Below are positions 1 to 11,475 of a stretch of DNA of 64,000 nt, one piece after another (within the stretch, counting starts at the first letter, position 1; every line of letters starts with the position of its first letter). Source of the DNA: Helianthus annuus (taxonomy: Eukaryota > Streptophyta > Magnoliopsida > Asterales > Asteraceae); contig NC_035433.2 in NCBI RefSeq assembly GCF_002127325.2, positions 15,674,611 to 15,738,610 on the forward strand. The letters run 5' to 3'. A program made the position numbers and the translations under genes. Below the pieces are notes generated by a model. That model was not told where the DNA came from. It saw nothing but the letters and a program-made list of their open reading frames with translations, and searched no databases.

Positions 1-360
1 GTCTGGTTGTTATCATTCTGATTTTCCTGTTTCACTTCGTTCTCCATCTGAATTTTAAACATTTACCACATATTAATATTACAAAATAATATTTAATACA
101 ATCAATCACACAACACGCAGGTTGATCAAAAACGTCGAGCATTGCGACTTACTCTTTTTATATATATAATATGCATCTAATACAAACCAGTACTGAAATT
201 AAAATTACAATACAACTGAAATTAAAATTACACTACTAGTAGTAGGCATCCGTATATATATATGAGAAGAAAAAGAAGAAAGGGCATAATGGTAAAACAT
301 TAAATAGTTTATAACTCCTCCCATTAATTATGTTATCTCTCATTAATAAAGTAAAAAACA

Positions 361-505
361 TTTTATCCTACACATTTCAAAATTTATCCTACATACATCT
401 TATACTTACCGAAATTTACCCTACGCATATCTAAATTTATCATACACATTTAAGAATTTATCCTACACATACTAAAATTTATCCTACACATGTCGAAAAT
501 TGTCC
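361..505. repeat. Degenerate tandem repeat, AAATTTATCCTACACAT units
   Basis: Five to six imperfect copies of a unit of roughly 25-30 bp built on AATTTATCCTACACAT. The copies differ by substitutions and small indels. No coding potential is visible. Confidence 0.7.
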
Positions 506-708
506 TTCACCCTAAATTATTTTATCTTGAAAGACTATATTTAAAAGTGAGTTACAAGTTTCATTAGTTAGCTAATTAATTACAATTAGAAATTTACCTA
601 TATGCCCTTATTAATAACATTAAATACACATGTTAAATGAAGTAAAATGGAGCATTTCTATTAGTTTACAACTTATTCTTTTTATTCTTACAAAATTTTT
701 CTTCTCAT

Positions 709-709
709 T

Positions 710-741
<32 letters not shown>

Positions 742-772
742 TATATTTTTCATACACACATATTATATATTA

Positions 773-868
<96 letters not shown>
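709..868. repeat. Microsatellites (AT)n and (ATT)n
   Basis: An AT dinucleotide run at about 709-732 is followed by an almost perfect ATT trinucleotide run at about 774-868 (about 32 units). The poly-isoleucine reading frame across it on the plus strand is an artefact of the repeat. Confidence 0.95.
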
Positions 869-1008
869 CACCTCCACCATCACCTTCACGGATATGGATT
901 CATCCAGAAATCCATATTGCGCTCGTCGTACTTCCAGACGAGTCGCTCTCCCACCTGTCTCATCCTCTCGCTACTTTCTAAGATTTCCTCACCGAATGTC
1001 CTAAGTTC

Positions 1009-1781
1009 TTACACATTTTCTGCACTCATTGGGGATGCAGGTTCCAGGACTGGATTTGGAATCTGAGGCATAGGTTCCTGGTATGGGTAAGGATTTTCCA
1101 AGATCTCCCTAATGTACTGATCACTATCGTAGTAGGGATCTAGAGGGTCCAAACCTGGGTATGCTCCTAGATTCGGCATGGGCATGTCTTCTGGTATGGG
1201 GTAACGTTGCACATAGTCCCTATTGTCATCCCACCACGGGTCGTAATTTAGGTCTAAGGGATTGGGTGCTGGTACCCTAGGTAGCTCCTCCGGGTTAAAA
1301 TCATGCATTTCGACTTGATTTTCTGGGTTTTCTATTTCCATTGGCTGGTTAGGGAACAATGGTTGTGGTTGGGTGCTATCATTTGCTCCAGGTTAGGGTC
1401 GGCTGCAGTGGTTGCTAGAATATGAAAGTTGGCTAAACCCCTATTAATCATGTCCCGGGCATGGGTATCTGTCTCTCTTTTGGCGGCTACTAGGGCTCGC
1501 TGTTCTTGCAACTTTTTCATTCGTTTCCTACGCTCATGTGCTCCCCTACTGAACCATCCTCTCTTTTTAGGAGGGAATAGCTCTTCAGACTGAGCCTTAA
1601 ACACGAATATTCCTTCTTCATTATCAGCAGAATACCCTGAGAGGGCAGGCTGTGAAGAGGCGCCTTCGCTTCTAGGCGAACCAGACAACTGACGATACGC
1701 GTAGGATAGTCCTTGGTCGCTCATACTGTAAACTAACAAATAGTCAAATAACACATAACAATAAAATACAATTATACACAT
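1009..1781 (-). pseudogene. Gag-like ORF of element E0, frameshifted
   Basis: Two overlapping minus-strand frames (149 and 116 codons) read as one protein broken by a single frameshift near 1335-1360. The first part starts MSDQGLSYAYRQ and contains a basic Lys/Arg cluster (PPKKRGWFSRGAHERRKR). The second part is acidic and proline/tyrosine rich. Its position after the primer-binding site and its style, like the ORF at 33846-35477, point to a gag or gag-associated protein of an Asteraceae LTR element. No zinc knuckle, protease or reverse transcriptase is visible. I do not recognise a catalytic function. Confidence 0.55.
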
Positions 1782-1860
1782 ATTTCCGTAATTTATTTCC
1801 TAACACTTTAGATAAATTTTGGTGTCAGCAGAACACTTCTGTGGCTAAATCAGTGGCTTA

Positions 1861-1872
1861 GTTCTGATACCA
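1861..1872 (-). other. Primer-binding site of E0
   Basis: The minus strand reads TGGTATCAGAAC, matching the usual plant initiator-methionine tRNA primer site. It lies five bases inside the LTR end (...GCGACA). Confidence 0.8.
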
Positions 1873-1877
1873 CCTTC

Positions 1878-2912
1878 TGTCGCAACCCCGGTCCCCTACA
1901 AACCCGGGAACGGGCGGCCGCGGCCAGTTTTGGTGGTATCTTGTGTTTATTCATTGTGGCAGCGGAATTTACATCAGGACCGTAGTTAGGAAATATTTTA
2001 TCAGAGTAAAATACCACATTTTCATAATATTAAACACGTGGAAAAAATCCCAAGTTTCAAGTACACATATTTTCATAGGGGTAAACCTTTTTTTATTTAA
2101 TAAAACATCTATTTATATTAGGTAACTTTATTGCCACTTTTCCATGCCTTGAGTGCTGTCCAGCTGGCTTCTATTTGGCTTTCACATTTTGTTACATTTG
2201 TTTCCAAGTCATACTAATTACCACCCACGGTACTGTCAATCCGACTTGTGGTCATGTTACTCCTCGCAAGGTAGTAACAAATTTTGTATACAAAACCCCA
2301 ACATACCGACGATAATTGTATCCTTACAAATACTCAATAACTGTTTAATATATAATTAATTGTGTGAGGTTATGTAAAAACCATTTGCAAAAAGGAGATT
2401 ACTCACATTGCTGTCTTAGGTTTTCTGTAAGGGTTTCCTGGTGATAATCTATTAATTACACAAATGCACACGCGTTAGTATAATAACCCATTTTAACATT
2501 AGTAATACCCTCCCCGTGACGGCATTCCAACGACTACGTCGGGCAGAACCACGATAGCCGTTACGGAACCCTAGATCAATCGGGCAGCGTATCTAATACG
2601 TATCCAGGGGTTATGATACTTACAACGGAGCAGAACTTCGTTATTTAGGGGGATATTATACCCGAGAATTATGTTTACTATTCAGAATTTGAGAGAGAAT
2701 CGAAGGAATTGAGCAACGGAAACTGAAGGCTGAGGACCTCTATATATATGCGACCCTTCAGCTTCCCTCGCGGCCCTCGTAAGATTAGGCCAGGCCTTAC
2801 GTGGCCCGCGACATAGAGTAATAGGGCGTAGGCTTGCTGATTCGTCGAGTTTAGGGTTGACACGATGATGACACGTGGCACGCTAGGGTTTCGTCTGAGA
2901 TTGGAGCTGTCA
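1878..2912 (-). repeat. 5' LTR of E0
   Basis: Minus-strand LTR ending ...GGTTGCGACA beside the primer site. It contains a G-box (CACGTG, near 2873) and a GC-rich inverted repeat at about 2769-2811 that resembles one in the G4 LTRs. The outer boundary is set at TGACAGCTCC on the minus strand but could be a few bases further right. Reading frames inside it are not credible genes. Confidence 0.6.
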
Positions 2913-2925
2913 CGCCCCACGTAAG

Positions 2926-4186
2926 TGTGACAACCCTCATAGTTACAGGTATCCGTATAATTAATTAATGTTGATTATTGCTTAATGACTGTGCTGAATT
3001 ACAACTGATGACTTAAACTGCTTTCTGATTTCTGTATCATACTTACATTTGCATCACATATTACCTAATGTCACCTCATTATTACATACAAACCTTTAGT
3101 GACATACATGATGCACAAAGCACAATTAGCACAGTTAGCGGATAACTCAGAAAAATGCTGACGATGTTCAGTACCTAGACAGACAGTGTTTTAAGACCCA
3201 GTATGAGCCAGAAACCAATTTCCATATTAGTATAGTGCGTGGGGAAGTAAGGACCACAAAACTGCGTCACTAGGTGATAGTTTAAGTGCCGGAAAGTGCC
3301 TAAAACCCACTAAAAGTGCAAATTCTGCATATTCCAGCAAAATTCAGCTTTTTAATAAGCTAGTAATGTGCAAAAATATGGTAAAATGGTCCTGAATGCT
3401 TTCCTAAGTGTCGGGAATTAAAAGTGTCACAAAAGGGTACTTAAAGATCACTAAACGATTAAGTTTGACACTTTAACGAACCGGTATCTAACCGAACAAC
3501 CGGACACTACCCGAAACACCAAAATTATACTAGAAGCATTGTTTTATTGTTTCTAAGCTAGTTATGATCCCCGAACACCTTAACACACTACATAATGCAT
3601 CATACTCTTAAACACTAAACTTTATACTTAACTTCCAACTATATTACCTAACTTATCATTCAAACTTAAACTAGACCCCCCCCCCCCTCATGATTTACGG
3701 TCACCAAGGGGAGTGGCCCACCCTAAATCTCTCTTGATCTCCTAGATTACATATGATCTTGCTTAGATTTGTTGAGATTGTGTTTGTACTATTAGAGACA
3801 TTAAACCCATTGGATAAAAGGGATTAGAGTTTATAAAATGGACCATAAGCTCACTTCATCTTCTTCACACCACCACTCTCCTACTCTCTCCCTCCCTCTC
3901 GGCCGTGTACCCCCACCACCACCATCATCACTTTCATTTCAATCTCAACCATTCTCAAGTGTACTCAAGGTGTAAGGAGCCATATTAGAAGGTTTGGTGG
4001 TCTTGGATCTTGAAGGACCTCCATCAATTGCTTTTATCCACCATCTTTGTTACCTTCATCTTCAAGAGTTCATCCCTAGCCTTTGTGCTAGTTGTAAGAC
4101 TCTCATAACCTTTGTTATTCCAAAACTAAATGTAATTTAAAGTTAAAATAATTATTATTCTAACAAGTGATTACAACTTGGAATAA
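2926..4186 (+). repeat. D-type LTR, left part, cut by LINE L1
   Basis: It begins TGTGACAACCCTCA and aligns by eye, with many substitutions, to the first 1.2 kb of the D1 LTR read on the minus strand from 49030. Shared landmarks occur in the same order: AATTAATTAA near the start, a GTATGAGCCAGAA stretch, a long C-tract (about 3676-3688), a CT-rich 'TCTCGGCCG' region and 'CTTTTATCCACC'. It stops at the poly(T) of L1. I cannot find its right part on the far side of L1, so the 3' half is deleted or unrecognised. Confidence 0.7.
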
Positions 4187-4384
4187 TATTTTTTTTGGGT
4201 AAAGGGTTTACCCCGGTGATTTTATATATTCACAACCAATAAAACAAGTAGTGAGGAGACGTCCAAACTAGTTCTTACATGAGACATGCCCCATGCAAGT
4301 AAACCAAAGAAACCAAACTACACATCAAAGAACAACTAGTCTATCAACTAGAAACAGCAAAAGAAAAATGCAATTTAGATCCGA
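4187..4384 (-). other. L1 3' UTR with terminal hairpin and poly(A)
   Basis: Non-coding 3' end. Just before the poly(A) the minus strand contains GGGTAAACCCTTTACCC (4197-4213), a 7-bp stem with a 3-base loop. The same motif sits at the 3' end of L2 and L3, so it is probably the signal used by this LINE family's reverse transcriptase. Confidence 0.75.
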
Positions 4385-7300
4385 TTAGCCTCCATCGTCG
4401 TTCACGGTTTCCTCCGCAATCCCCCATTCGTCTCGCAATCTAGTAACATTGATGCATTGCCTGAATTTAGCGCCCATGAGTTTGTATCGGATGGTTTTCA
4501 GAATTGTATCACGTATAGTATCCGGAGGTCTCGTTTGATTTCTAAATAATCTCGCGTTTCGCTCTTGCCAAATCACATAAGCGGTCGCTCCAACCAAGAG
4601 TTTACTAACATATAAAGCTGCGGATTTCGAACTCCCTCGAGCCTTTAGCCAGCCAATAATCGAGCTCCACTTCGGATCCACTCTAGCCATACCCGCCTTC
4701 TCTCGAACCATGAGCCAAATTTTAGAAGAAAAACTACATTCAAAGAAAAGGTGCTCATGGGAATCGACATTTTCGTAACAAAGCAGACAGCACATCATGT
4801 TCATATTTTTCCTCCTAGATATATCCCACTGAAGAATAATATCTTGTGTCAGAAGCTTCCGACGCATGATAAGCCACATTAAGAACGCGTGTCTGGGAAT
4901 ACATTGAGGAAACCACACTAAATTAACCCAATCTATTTCTTGCTCCCTAGACCGAACCGAATGCCAAGCTATAGAGGACGAAAAATCATGCGTAACATCA
5001 CCTTCCTTCCAACATAACCTGTCAGTACTATTCGGATTCAAACGAATATTGTCAAGCTGATCTAACATAGGGAACCGAGACCTCCACTCCTCCGGCCACG
5101 CCCAGGAGGTGTCTAGAAAAACATCCGCAACTTTATCATTAAGCCTAAACCCTGCATTAGTGATCACACGAGCCGAAATAAGGTTGGCGAGAGGCCCAAG
5201 CTGACTCCATAAGTCGTACCAGGCTGAAGTATCATTCCCATTCCCCAACTTCGACCAGATGTGACTTCTCAATAACGGTCTGATATGCAGAAGCTTCCTC
5301 CATGACCAACTACAATTCGACCCTTCTCTACACGTCCAGAAATTGTGGTGCTTTAATCTATACGAGTAAATCCAAGCAACCCATAACGAATCCCTCTTGT
5401 TCAGAATACTCCAGGCATGAGACGCCATAAGCGCCTTGTTTACATCTCCCACTCTACGAATACCAAGCCCACCTTCATACTTTGGGACACAAATAGAACT
5501 CCAAGAAACTTTAGCTTTCCCTCTGTGAAAGGAAGCTTCTTGAGACCATAAGAAATTCCGCATTTTAGCCTCCAAATCTTTAATGATGCTAGCTGGTAAA
5601 ATGAAAACGGATGACCAATACACATGCAAAGCAGCCAAAACAAAGATAATAAGTTGTAATCTCCCTGCAAACGAAAGAAGCTTGTTTTTCCAATTAGCTA
5701 TGCGTTTCTCCATCCTCTCAACCAAAACATTACAATCTTTCGCTAAGAGTCTGGTTGAAATTAGAGGGACCCCTAAATATCTAACCGGTAAAGATCCCTC
5801 CTCGAACGGCAAAACATTCAAGATGGCCTCTTTGACAAGATCGGAGACATTACAGAAAAAAGCAGTGCTCTTTTGAATACTCGGAACCAAACCAGACATG
5901 TTCGTGAATTGTGTAAGCGATTCCATGATGAAGCTAGCCGAATGAACATCGCCTCGAGCAAAAAGGAACAGGTCATCTGCAAAACAGAGGTTAATAATAC
6001 GCTGCTTTTCACACCTGTTGTGAAACTTAAACGAAGAACCCAGCCTCGAACCATGCTGAAGAATACAAGTTAGGATTTCCATGACAAGCGTGAAAAGATA
6101 AGGAGAAAGTGGATCTCCTTGCCGCAAACCACGTCTTCCCCTGAAATAACCATGCACTTCCCCATTAACACATAGAGAATATGAAGGGGTAGACACACAA
6201 ATCATAATCCACTCCACCATCTTCGGATTGAAGCCAAACCCAACGAGCACGTCCTTGAGAAAACCCCAATGAACCGTGTCATAAGCTTTTTGAATATCAA
6301 CTTTAAAAGCACATCTAGGCGGACCATAGCTTCTATGATAGTTGTGCATCAGCTCCTGAGTGAGCAAAATGTTGTCAGATATCTTCCGTCCCGGGATAAA
6401 AGCCGACTGGTTGATGCTTACAATTTGGTTCAAAGAGCCTTTAATACGATCCGCCACAATCTTGCTAATACATTTATAGATAACATTGCAACAAGCAATG
6501 GGCCGATAGTCCGTAACTGAATAAGGGGTGGCCTTCTTTGGAATAAGAACAATAAGAGTGTTATTCAACTCCCGAAGAAGCTTACCCGTATTGAAGAAAT
6601 CAATTATGGCATTCGAAACATCAAGACCAATAATATCCCAAGCACTCTTGAAAAAAGCGGCTGAAAACCCATCTGGACCAGGGGCTTTATCGTTCCCAAT
6701 GGAGAACATAGCTAGCTTAACCTCTTGGCTCGTCACCGAACGAATCATATGCAATGCATCATCGTCATTCAACCTTTTCGAGAAAAGCTCCTGCGTTGGC
6801 CGAATGGCTATAGCATCTTCACTACCGAGAAATTTTTCATAATGAGTGACAATCGCCTTAGAGACATTTTCACCCTCAAACATAACCCCTTCTGAGTTTG
6901 TAATAACATCAATACGAGTCGAATGATTTCTGCACTTCAAGGATGCATGAAAGAAAGCCGTATTGGCATCCCCCGCTCGAAGGCAATCCACTTTAGATTT
7001 TTGTTTTAGGAAACGCTCTTCATCTAGACAAGCCTCTTGAAATTCAGCAGAAATCTTTATCTCTTGATCGCAAAGAACAACATTTAACGGACTACTATCT
7101 ATATCCCGCTGAATCGCATCCAGCTTCGAACGAAGCACCTCCACTTTCTTATGCAAGTTACCCTGTTGGAACAATAAAGCACGAAGCGGATTTTTTAACA
7201 ATCTGAGTTTTTTCACCACTCGAAATTGGAATACCCCTTCAATATTAGTATCCCACGCCTTTTTAACAGTCTCCAAAAAACCCGGTTTATAAACCAGAAA

Positions 7301-8056
7301 ATTTGCGAACTTGAACGGTCTATGTTTACTTTTACCCGGCTTTGGGATCTTTAACAAACACGGACAATGATCAGAAAGACGGTACGGATGAAAAAAAGCC
7401 ACCGAATTGGGAAACAAATCAACAAACGGAGTGTTACCCAAAACTCTATCAATTTTTTTTAACAAGCCAGCTCCCTTTTTTGGTTTTTGACTCCATGTGT
7501 AATGCAAACCTGAGCTATTTATGTCGAACACTTCTATTTCCGAAATACAATCTTGAAACTCTCTCATACCAGCCGATATGTTAGACACTCCCATAGACTT
7601 ATCATCAAGATTGAGAGCTGAGTTGAAATCGCCCAAGATAACCCAAGGATTATTACCCACAAGCACCTTATGCTTAGACAAATGATACCATAATTCCCTT
7701 CGAGTAACATAATAATTCGCTGCATAAACAATGGAACAGAATAGTACTTTCTTGTCATGCTTAAATACAAGTTGGAAGTGCATAACTTGCGCAGATTGTG
7801 AGAGCAAAATAACATCAAAAGTACCCGGATCCCAGCCAGCAATGATCCTCGTTCCCTTGTCACAACTATTTCCATTCGATGTCCAATCCCAACGACGAAA
7901 CACAGAAGAACAAACCTTGTTAAGATTATCAACATTCACATGGGATTCAAGGATAGCACAAAACGACAAACTATTTTCTTTTACAATCTGACGAACCTCC
8001 TGTTGTTTCAGAGGGCGGTTCAACCCCCTAATATTCCAAGAAGCAAGACTAACCAT
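4385..8056 (-). CDS. LINE ORF2: AP endonuclease / reverse transcriptase, intact
   Basis: An uninterrupted frame of about 1223 residues from the ATG at 8056. The frame is open upstream, but this start gives the family N-terminus MVSLASWNIRGLNRPLK. Domain order: an endonuclease/exonuclease/phosphatase domain (about residues 1-230, with GDFNSAL and SDHCP); a non-LTR reverse transcriptase (about 450-740, with KAPGPDG, DYRPIACCNVIYK, FKVDIQKAYDTV, GLRQGDPLSPYLF and the catalytic FADD); and a C-terminal zf-RVT domain with a CCLLC...H...C pattern. The protein nicks DNA and primes reverse transcription at the target. The ATG overlaps the ORF1 stop by 8 nt (ATGGTTAG), which suggests coupled translation. 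All diagnostic motifs are present, and it is the best-preserved LINE frame here. Confidence 0.92.
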   Translation of the reverse strand: MVSLASWNIRGLNRPLKQQEVRQIVKENSLSFCAILESHVNVDNLNKVCSSVFRRWDWTSNGNSCDKGTRIIAGWDPGTFDVILLSQSAQVMHFQLVFKHDKKVLFCSIVYAANYYVTRRELWYHLSKHKVLVGNNPWVILGDFNSALNLDDKSMGVSNISAGMREFQDCISEIEVFDINSSGLHYTWSQKPKKGAGLLKKIDRVLGNTPFVDLFPNSVAFFHPYRLSDHCPCLLKIPKPGKSKHRPFKFANFLVYKPGFLETVKKAWDTNIEGVFQFRVVKKLRLLKNPLRALLFQQGNLHKKVEVLRSKLDAIQRDIDSSPLNVVLCDQEIKISAEFQEACLDEERFLKQKSKVDCLRAGDANTAFFHASLKCRNHSTRIDVITNSEGVMFEGENVSKAIVTHYEKFLGSEDAIAIRPTQELFSKRLNDDDALHMIRSVTSQEVKLAMFSIGNDKAPGPDGFSAAFFKSAWDIIGLDVSNAIIDFFNTGKLLRELNNTLIVLIPKKATPYSVTDYRPIACCNVIYKCISKIVADRIKGSLNQIVSINQSAFIPGRKISDNILLTQELMHNYHRSYGPPRCAFKVDIQKAYDTVHWGFLKDVLVGFGFNPKMVEWIMICVSTPSYSLCVNGEVHGYFRGRRGLRQGDPLSPYLFTLVMEILTCILQHGSRLGSSFKFHNRCEKQRIINLCFADDLFLFARGDVHSASFIMESLTQFTNMSGLVPSIQKSTAFFCNVSDLVKEAILNVLPFEEGSLPVRYLGVPLISTRLLAKDCNVLVERMEKRIANWKNKLLSFAGRLQLIIFVLAALHVYWSSVFILPASIIKDLEAKMRNFLWSQEASFHRGKAKVSWSSICVPKYEGGLGIRRVGDVNKALMASHAWSILNKRDSLWVAWIYSYRLKHHNFWTCREGSNCSWSWRKLLHIRPLLRSHIWSKLGNGNDTSAWYDLWSQLGPLANLISARVITNAGFRLNDKVADVFLDTSWAWPEEWRSRFPMLDQLDNIRLNPNSTDRLCWKEGDVTHDFSSSIAWHSVRSREQEIDWVNLVWFPQCIPRHAFLMWLIMRRKLLTQDIILQWDISRRKNMNMMCCLLCYENVDSHEHLFFECSFSSKIWLMVREKAGMARVDPKWSSIIGWLKARGSSKSAALYVSKLLVGATAYVIWQERNARLFRNQTRPPDTIRDTILKTIRYKLMGAKFRQCINVTRLRDEWGIAEETVNDDGG

Positions 8057-9255
8057 TGGAAACAACTGGAGAAGGAGTGCTTGCCCCTTGAACTTTGTGC
8101 GTCCCTTCCCTGAGAAAATAATCCATCTCACAATAACCTTCCATCACCTCGTCTTCATCCGAGTCCTCATTACCATCTCCAGCCGATTTACTTCTTTGGC
8201 CTTGCTCCTCATTCACTTCATTCAAAACATCAAAAGGATTTCGAGACACCACATTAGTTGATTCCGATTTAGACTTCCCGTTATCTTTCCGATTAGTAGA
8301 AACTGGACGATATTCAAATTTTGGCTTCGGTTTATTGACATTAAATCCCACCTTTTTCGCTGCCTTCTTCCCTAGCACAGTAGTATACCCATCGTCGTCC
8401 ACAGTAGGTTGCCTCTTTGACGGACCAGGATCCTGAACCGGCTGCTTCATCTTTCTATCATAACCCGGACCCTTATGTTGTTGTTTTTTATCTTTTGACA
8501 CTCTAGGAGCCTGCAGAGGACAATTCTCATGGGTGTGCCCGAAAACACAGCATCGGCCACACCTATGAGGACACCATTCATATTCAACGTAGACCTTCTC
8601 CTTTACAAACCCATCCCCATCAAGACAAGGAACCGCAATCGTTAACTCTTCTTTCAGTTCAGAATCTGCTGAAATTTCTACCAGAGCCCGAGCGTAGCTG
8701 CTTCTACCCCACACATCAACGCACATAGACGTGGTGAACGAATCCAAAGCCTTTGGCACACCAATAGTTGTAGCAATTAGACTTAAACCATCCTCCGTAT
8801 ACGCCGCTAGAGGAACCTCATGGAATTTTACCCAAACCTGAACCTTTTTCACTTCTTTTTTCTCAAGCTTTAACGATGGCGACCACACTTCTAAGAATAA
8901 CGGCTGTGAACGAATAATCCATGGCCCCTCAGTAAGAACCTTTTGCATACCTGCTTGATCAGCAAACTTGAAGAAGAAAAAGCCGTTGGCATTCATCATC
9001 GACTTCTGCAATCCATACCGCTTCCAATTATTTCTAACAAAATAGTCCACCACGGGAAAAGCAACCCGATCCCCCAAGAAGTACCCATATAGCGTGTTAG
9101 CAAGCTTATTATGCACTACTCTGACCGATTCCCTAGAAAGGACCACATCACACCCATCCTGTTTCTCACTCGTCTCTAAGGAACGAAAATTCACTTTAAC
9201 ATCCGCCTTATTCCTTTGGACCACATTAGCAAATGAAAGAGTCTCATGGCACTGA
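8049..9255 (-). pseudogene. LINE ORF1, C-terminal part (cut off from its start by G1)
   Basis: About 400 residues. It holds a DUF4283-like N-terminal region (FRSLETSEK, then a YFVRNNWKRYGL...FFFKFADQAGMQKVLTEGPWIIR block), then a zinc knuckle (CPHRCGRCCVFGHTHENC), a basic linker and an acidic tail. Such proteins bind the LINE RNA and form the ribonucleoprotein with ORF2. The frame continues at 17248-17602 across G1. The listed coordinates include the target duplication 9251-9255. It ends with TAG at 8049-8051 inside the ORF2 start. Confidence 0.85.
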
Positions 9256-11406
9256 TGTCACACCCCCAAAATCCACACGCGGAGTATCACCGCTTGGGAG
9301 CGTGACTGACCAGGATCAAGCCACCAATCATATTGAACATGCATATAGTATTAAGTAAGATAAAAGAAAACCATCCGTTCAATACAAAAGGTGTTCAAAA
9401 CATGTTATTGTTTTAAAGTGTAGCGGAAGCATAGTAATAATCCAACAATAGTAAATAGTTCAAATGTTATAATAGTTCAGCATAGAAACCACGAATCCTT
9501 GTCCACAACGACCCGCTTCTCCAGTGCAAGCTCCAAGTACCTAACGATCTGCAAGGCATGTAACAGAATGGTCAACAAACTAGTTGAGCGAGTTCACAGT
9601 AAGTAAATGTGTAACAGTAAGTAACAGGTGGCTCTACAGGGCCGATAGTAAGTTATGCTGGTGGGGGCTTCCCATGTTAAGTTACCACTAGACTATTCGT
9701 ATTATTATCCCTGTTCTTCGTCCGAGAACAGAAGTGTGTATAAAGTGTGCGTAGGTTTTACGCACGTATCCTTCGTAACCTGAGGATAGGAGTAAGTAAT
9801 GCGTACACGTAGGTTTTACGTGCGTATCCTTCGTAACCGAGGATAGAATGGCATGTGAACCCGTAGGTGTTATCCCAACCTACGTAACCGTCCTGACATC
9901 CGAGGACATGATAGGTGACAGTCTAGTAAAGCATATGTACGTTCCTTTCAATAACAACCTTTAACCCATTCCCACAACCCGGGAATCCCATGCCTTAGTA
10001 GGAGTGTGAACTCACCTTGGTTTGCTCGGTATGCTAAGTTATGCACTCACAAGTAATTAATCACGTCCTAGTGTATGCACGTATAACGAATCAGTTCATG
10101 TTCACAATTGTACGCATGCAGTTAATTGTTCACATAGCAGTCAGTTTGCATATCGGCACAACACGTAGTATTACACGAATATGTTCATCACCAAGCATGG
10201 CATGACTATTAATACAACATATGTTCTACTGTTCAAAGCATTATCAAAACCCTAATATCTTTCGATTCATACTATCATCTTTCGAAAACAAGTGTCACAA
10301 AGATCCTTCGGACCGAATGTCATGTTTCGGACCATGACATCTTTCGGTCCAAACTATCCTTCGGTCCAACTATCTGTCGGTCAACCAGTATCCTTCGGTC
10401 AACTATGGTTCGATCAGGTTATGGTTCGGTCAAACTACCATGGTTCGAGCCATTGGTATCTTTCGGTCATGGCAGTTACGTTTTATCCATTAACACAATT
10501 TCACTAATCAGTTATCATCAACAAGATCAACCAAGCATGATTCTCATGTTTATCAAGAACCCTAATCTGAAACAAGATCATTCAAACTATCCGATTAACA
10601 CATATGCGCCGATTACATAAACGTGTCCGATTACAATATTCTAAATCACAAGTTATCATCAAGTCGTATTACCAATCATCCATTTAACAAACATAAATTT
10701 CCTATCCGATCGATCACCCTGACTGGATTAACTAGCCGATTAACAAAACGATTCGTAACACCGAACATGAAATCATTTGACCATAATCACAACAGATCCA
10801 ATGTGCATACAACTCCGATTAATACCCATACACAATCATCTTACAAATCAGTTAACATACAACCAACATATTTACATACGATTGATAATTCAAGAAATCA
10901 TGTACTGTGGACACTAACCGGGATAGTAAGCAAAAGAATTGATCAGCAAAGTCTCCGTAAGGGTTGTGGTTGCCGTCACAAATTAAAAGTGTTCTAGGGT
11001 TTTTCTCAAAAACTGCCGACTATGCATGTGTTTCGTATATAACATTTCACAGTAATGGGCCAAGCCCATTTAAAATGACTGGGCCGAAACATACCGAAGG
11101 ATATGTTTCGTGATTCTTCGGGCCGAATGATGTCGAAGGATATGTTTCGTGCTCGAAGGATATGTTTCGTGGTCCTTCGAGTCCTTCGAACTATGTTTCG
11201 ATCTAGACTAAGTGTTTAATAATAATTCTAATAATAATTCCAATATTATTTTCTATTATAGCAAGTAATCACATATAGGCAAAATGACGATATGTCTCAT
11301 TAAAACACAACGAGTACAATTACAAATCCATAATTCAAACAGCTAGACAGTCAAAGTCAACGCGCATTAAATGCGAAAGTGAAAGTCAGAAACTCGAGTT
11401 GTCACA
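9256..11406 (-). repeat. 3' LTR of G1 (complete)
   Basis: Minus-strand LTR from TGTGACAACTCG (at 11406) to ...GGGGGTGTGACA (at 9256), with 7-bp terminal inverted repeats. It contains a TTCGGTCC/GGACCGAA motif array in the U3-side half and the double-hairpin array in the U5-side half (about 9715-9915). Plus-strand reading frames at 10292-10997 are by-products of this sequence, not genes. Confidence 0.92.
10260..11210. repeat. TTCGGTCC / GAAGGATATGTTTCG motif clusters in the G1 LTR
   Basis: Two clusters of short motifs: about 12 TTCGG(T/A)CC-like units at 10262-10470, in both orientations, and about 6 units built on GAAGGATATGTTTCG at 11090-11210. The spacing is irregular. The equivalent part of the G2 and G3 LTRs carries different motifs. 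Confidence 0.75.
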
Positions 11407-11475
11407 TTATCCCCAACTTGAAAGAAATTTCGTCCCGAAATTTAGTACGCACTTACTGAGGAAGCTAGGTATCGT

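Larger units (their letters stand above)
1..2912 (-). mobile_element. LTR retrotransposon E0, 5' part (continues off the left edge)
   Basis: A minus-strand LTR element is indicated by a primer-binding site (complement of 1861-1872), an LTR to its right starting TGTCGCAACC at 1878, and a gag-like reading frame to its left (1009-1781). The remaining internal region and the other LTR lie outside the window. Bases 1-1008 downstream of the gag-like frame are AT-rich and hold only simple repeats; I see no pol there. The right boundary near 2912 is uncertain because a D-type LTR begins at 2926 after a short stretch that includes GTAAG, a possible target duplication of that next element. Confidence 0.6.

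Noticed and set aside
630..1004. 124-codon plus-strand frame with a poly-isoleucine run
   Set aside because: It is produced by the (ATT)n microsatellite. There is no domain and no homologous copy.
5583..7991. Several plus-strand frames opposite LINE ORF2
   Set aside because: They are antisense shadows of the intact reverse-transcriptase frame.
10292..10997. Three plus-strand frames of 71-124 codons
   Set aside because: They lie antisense within the G1 LTR and across its motif array. Nothing suggests a protein.
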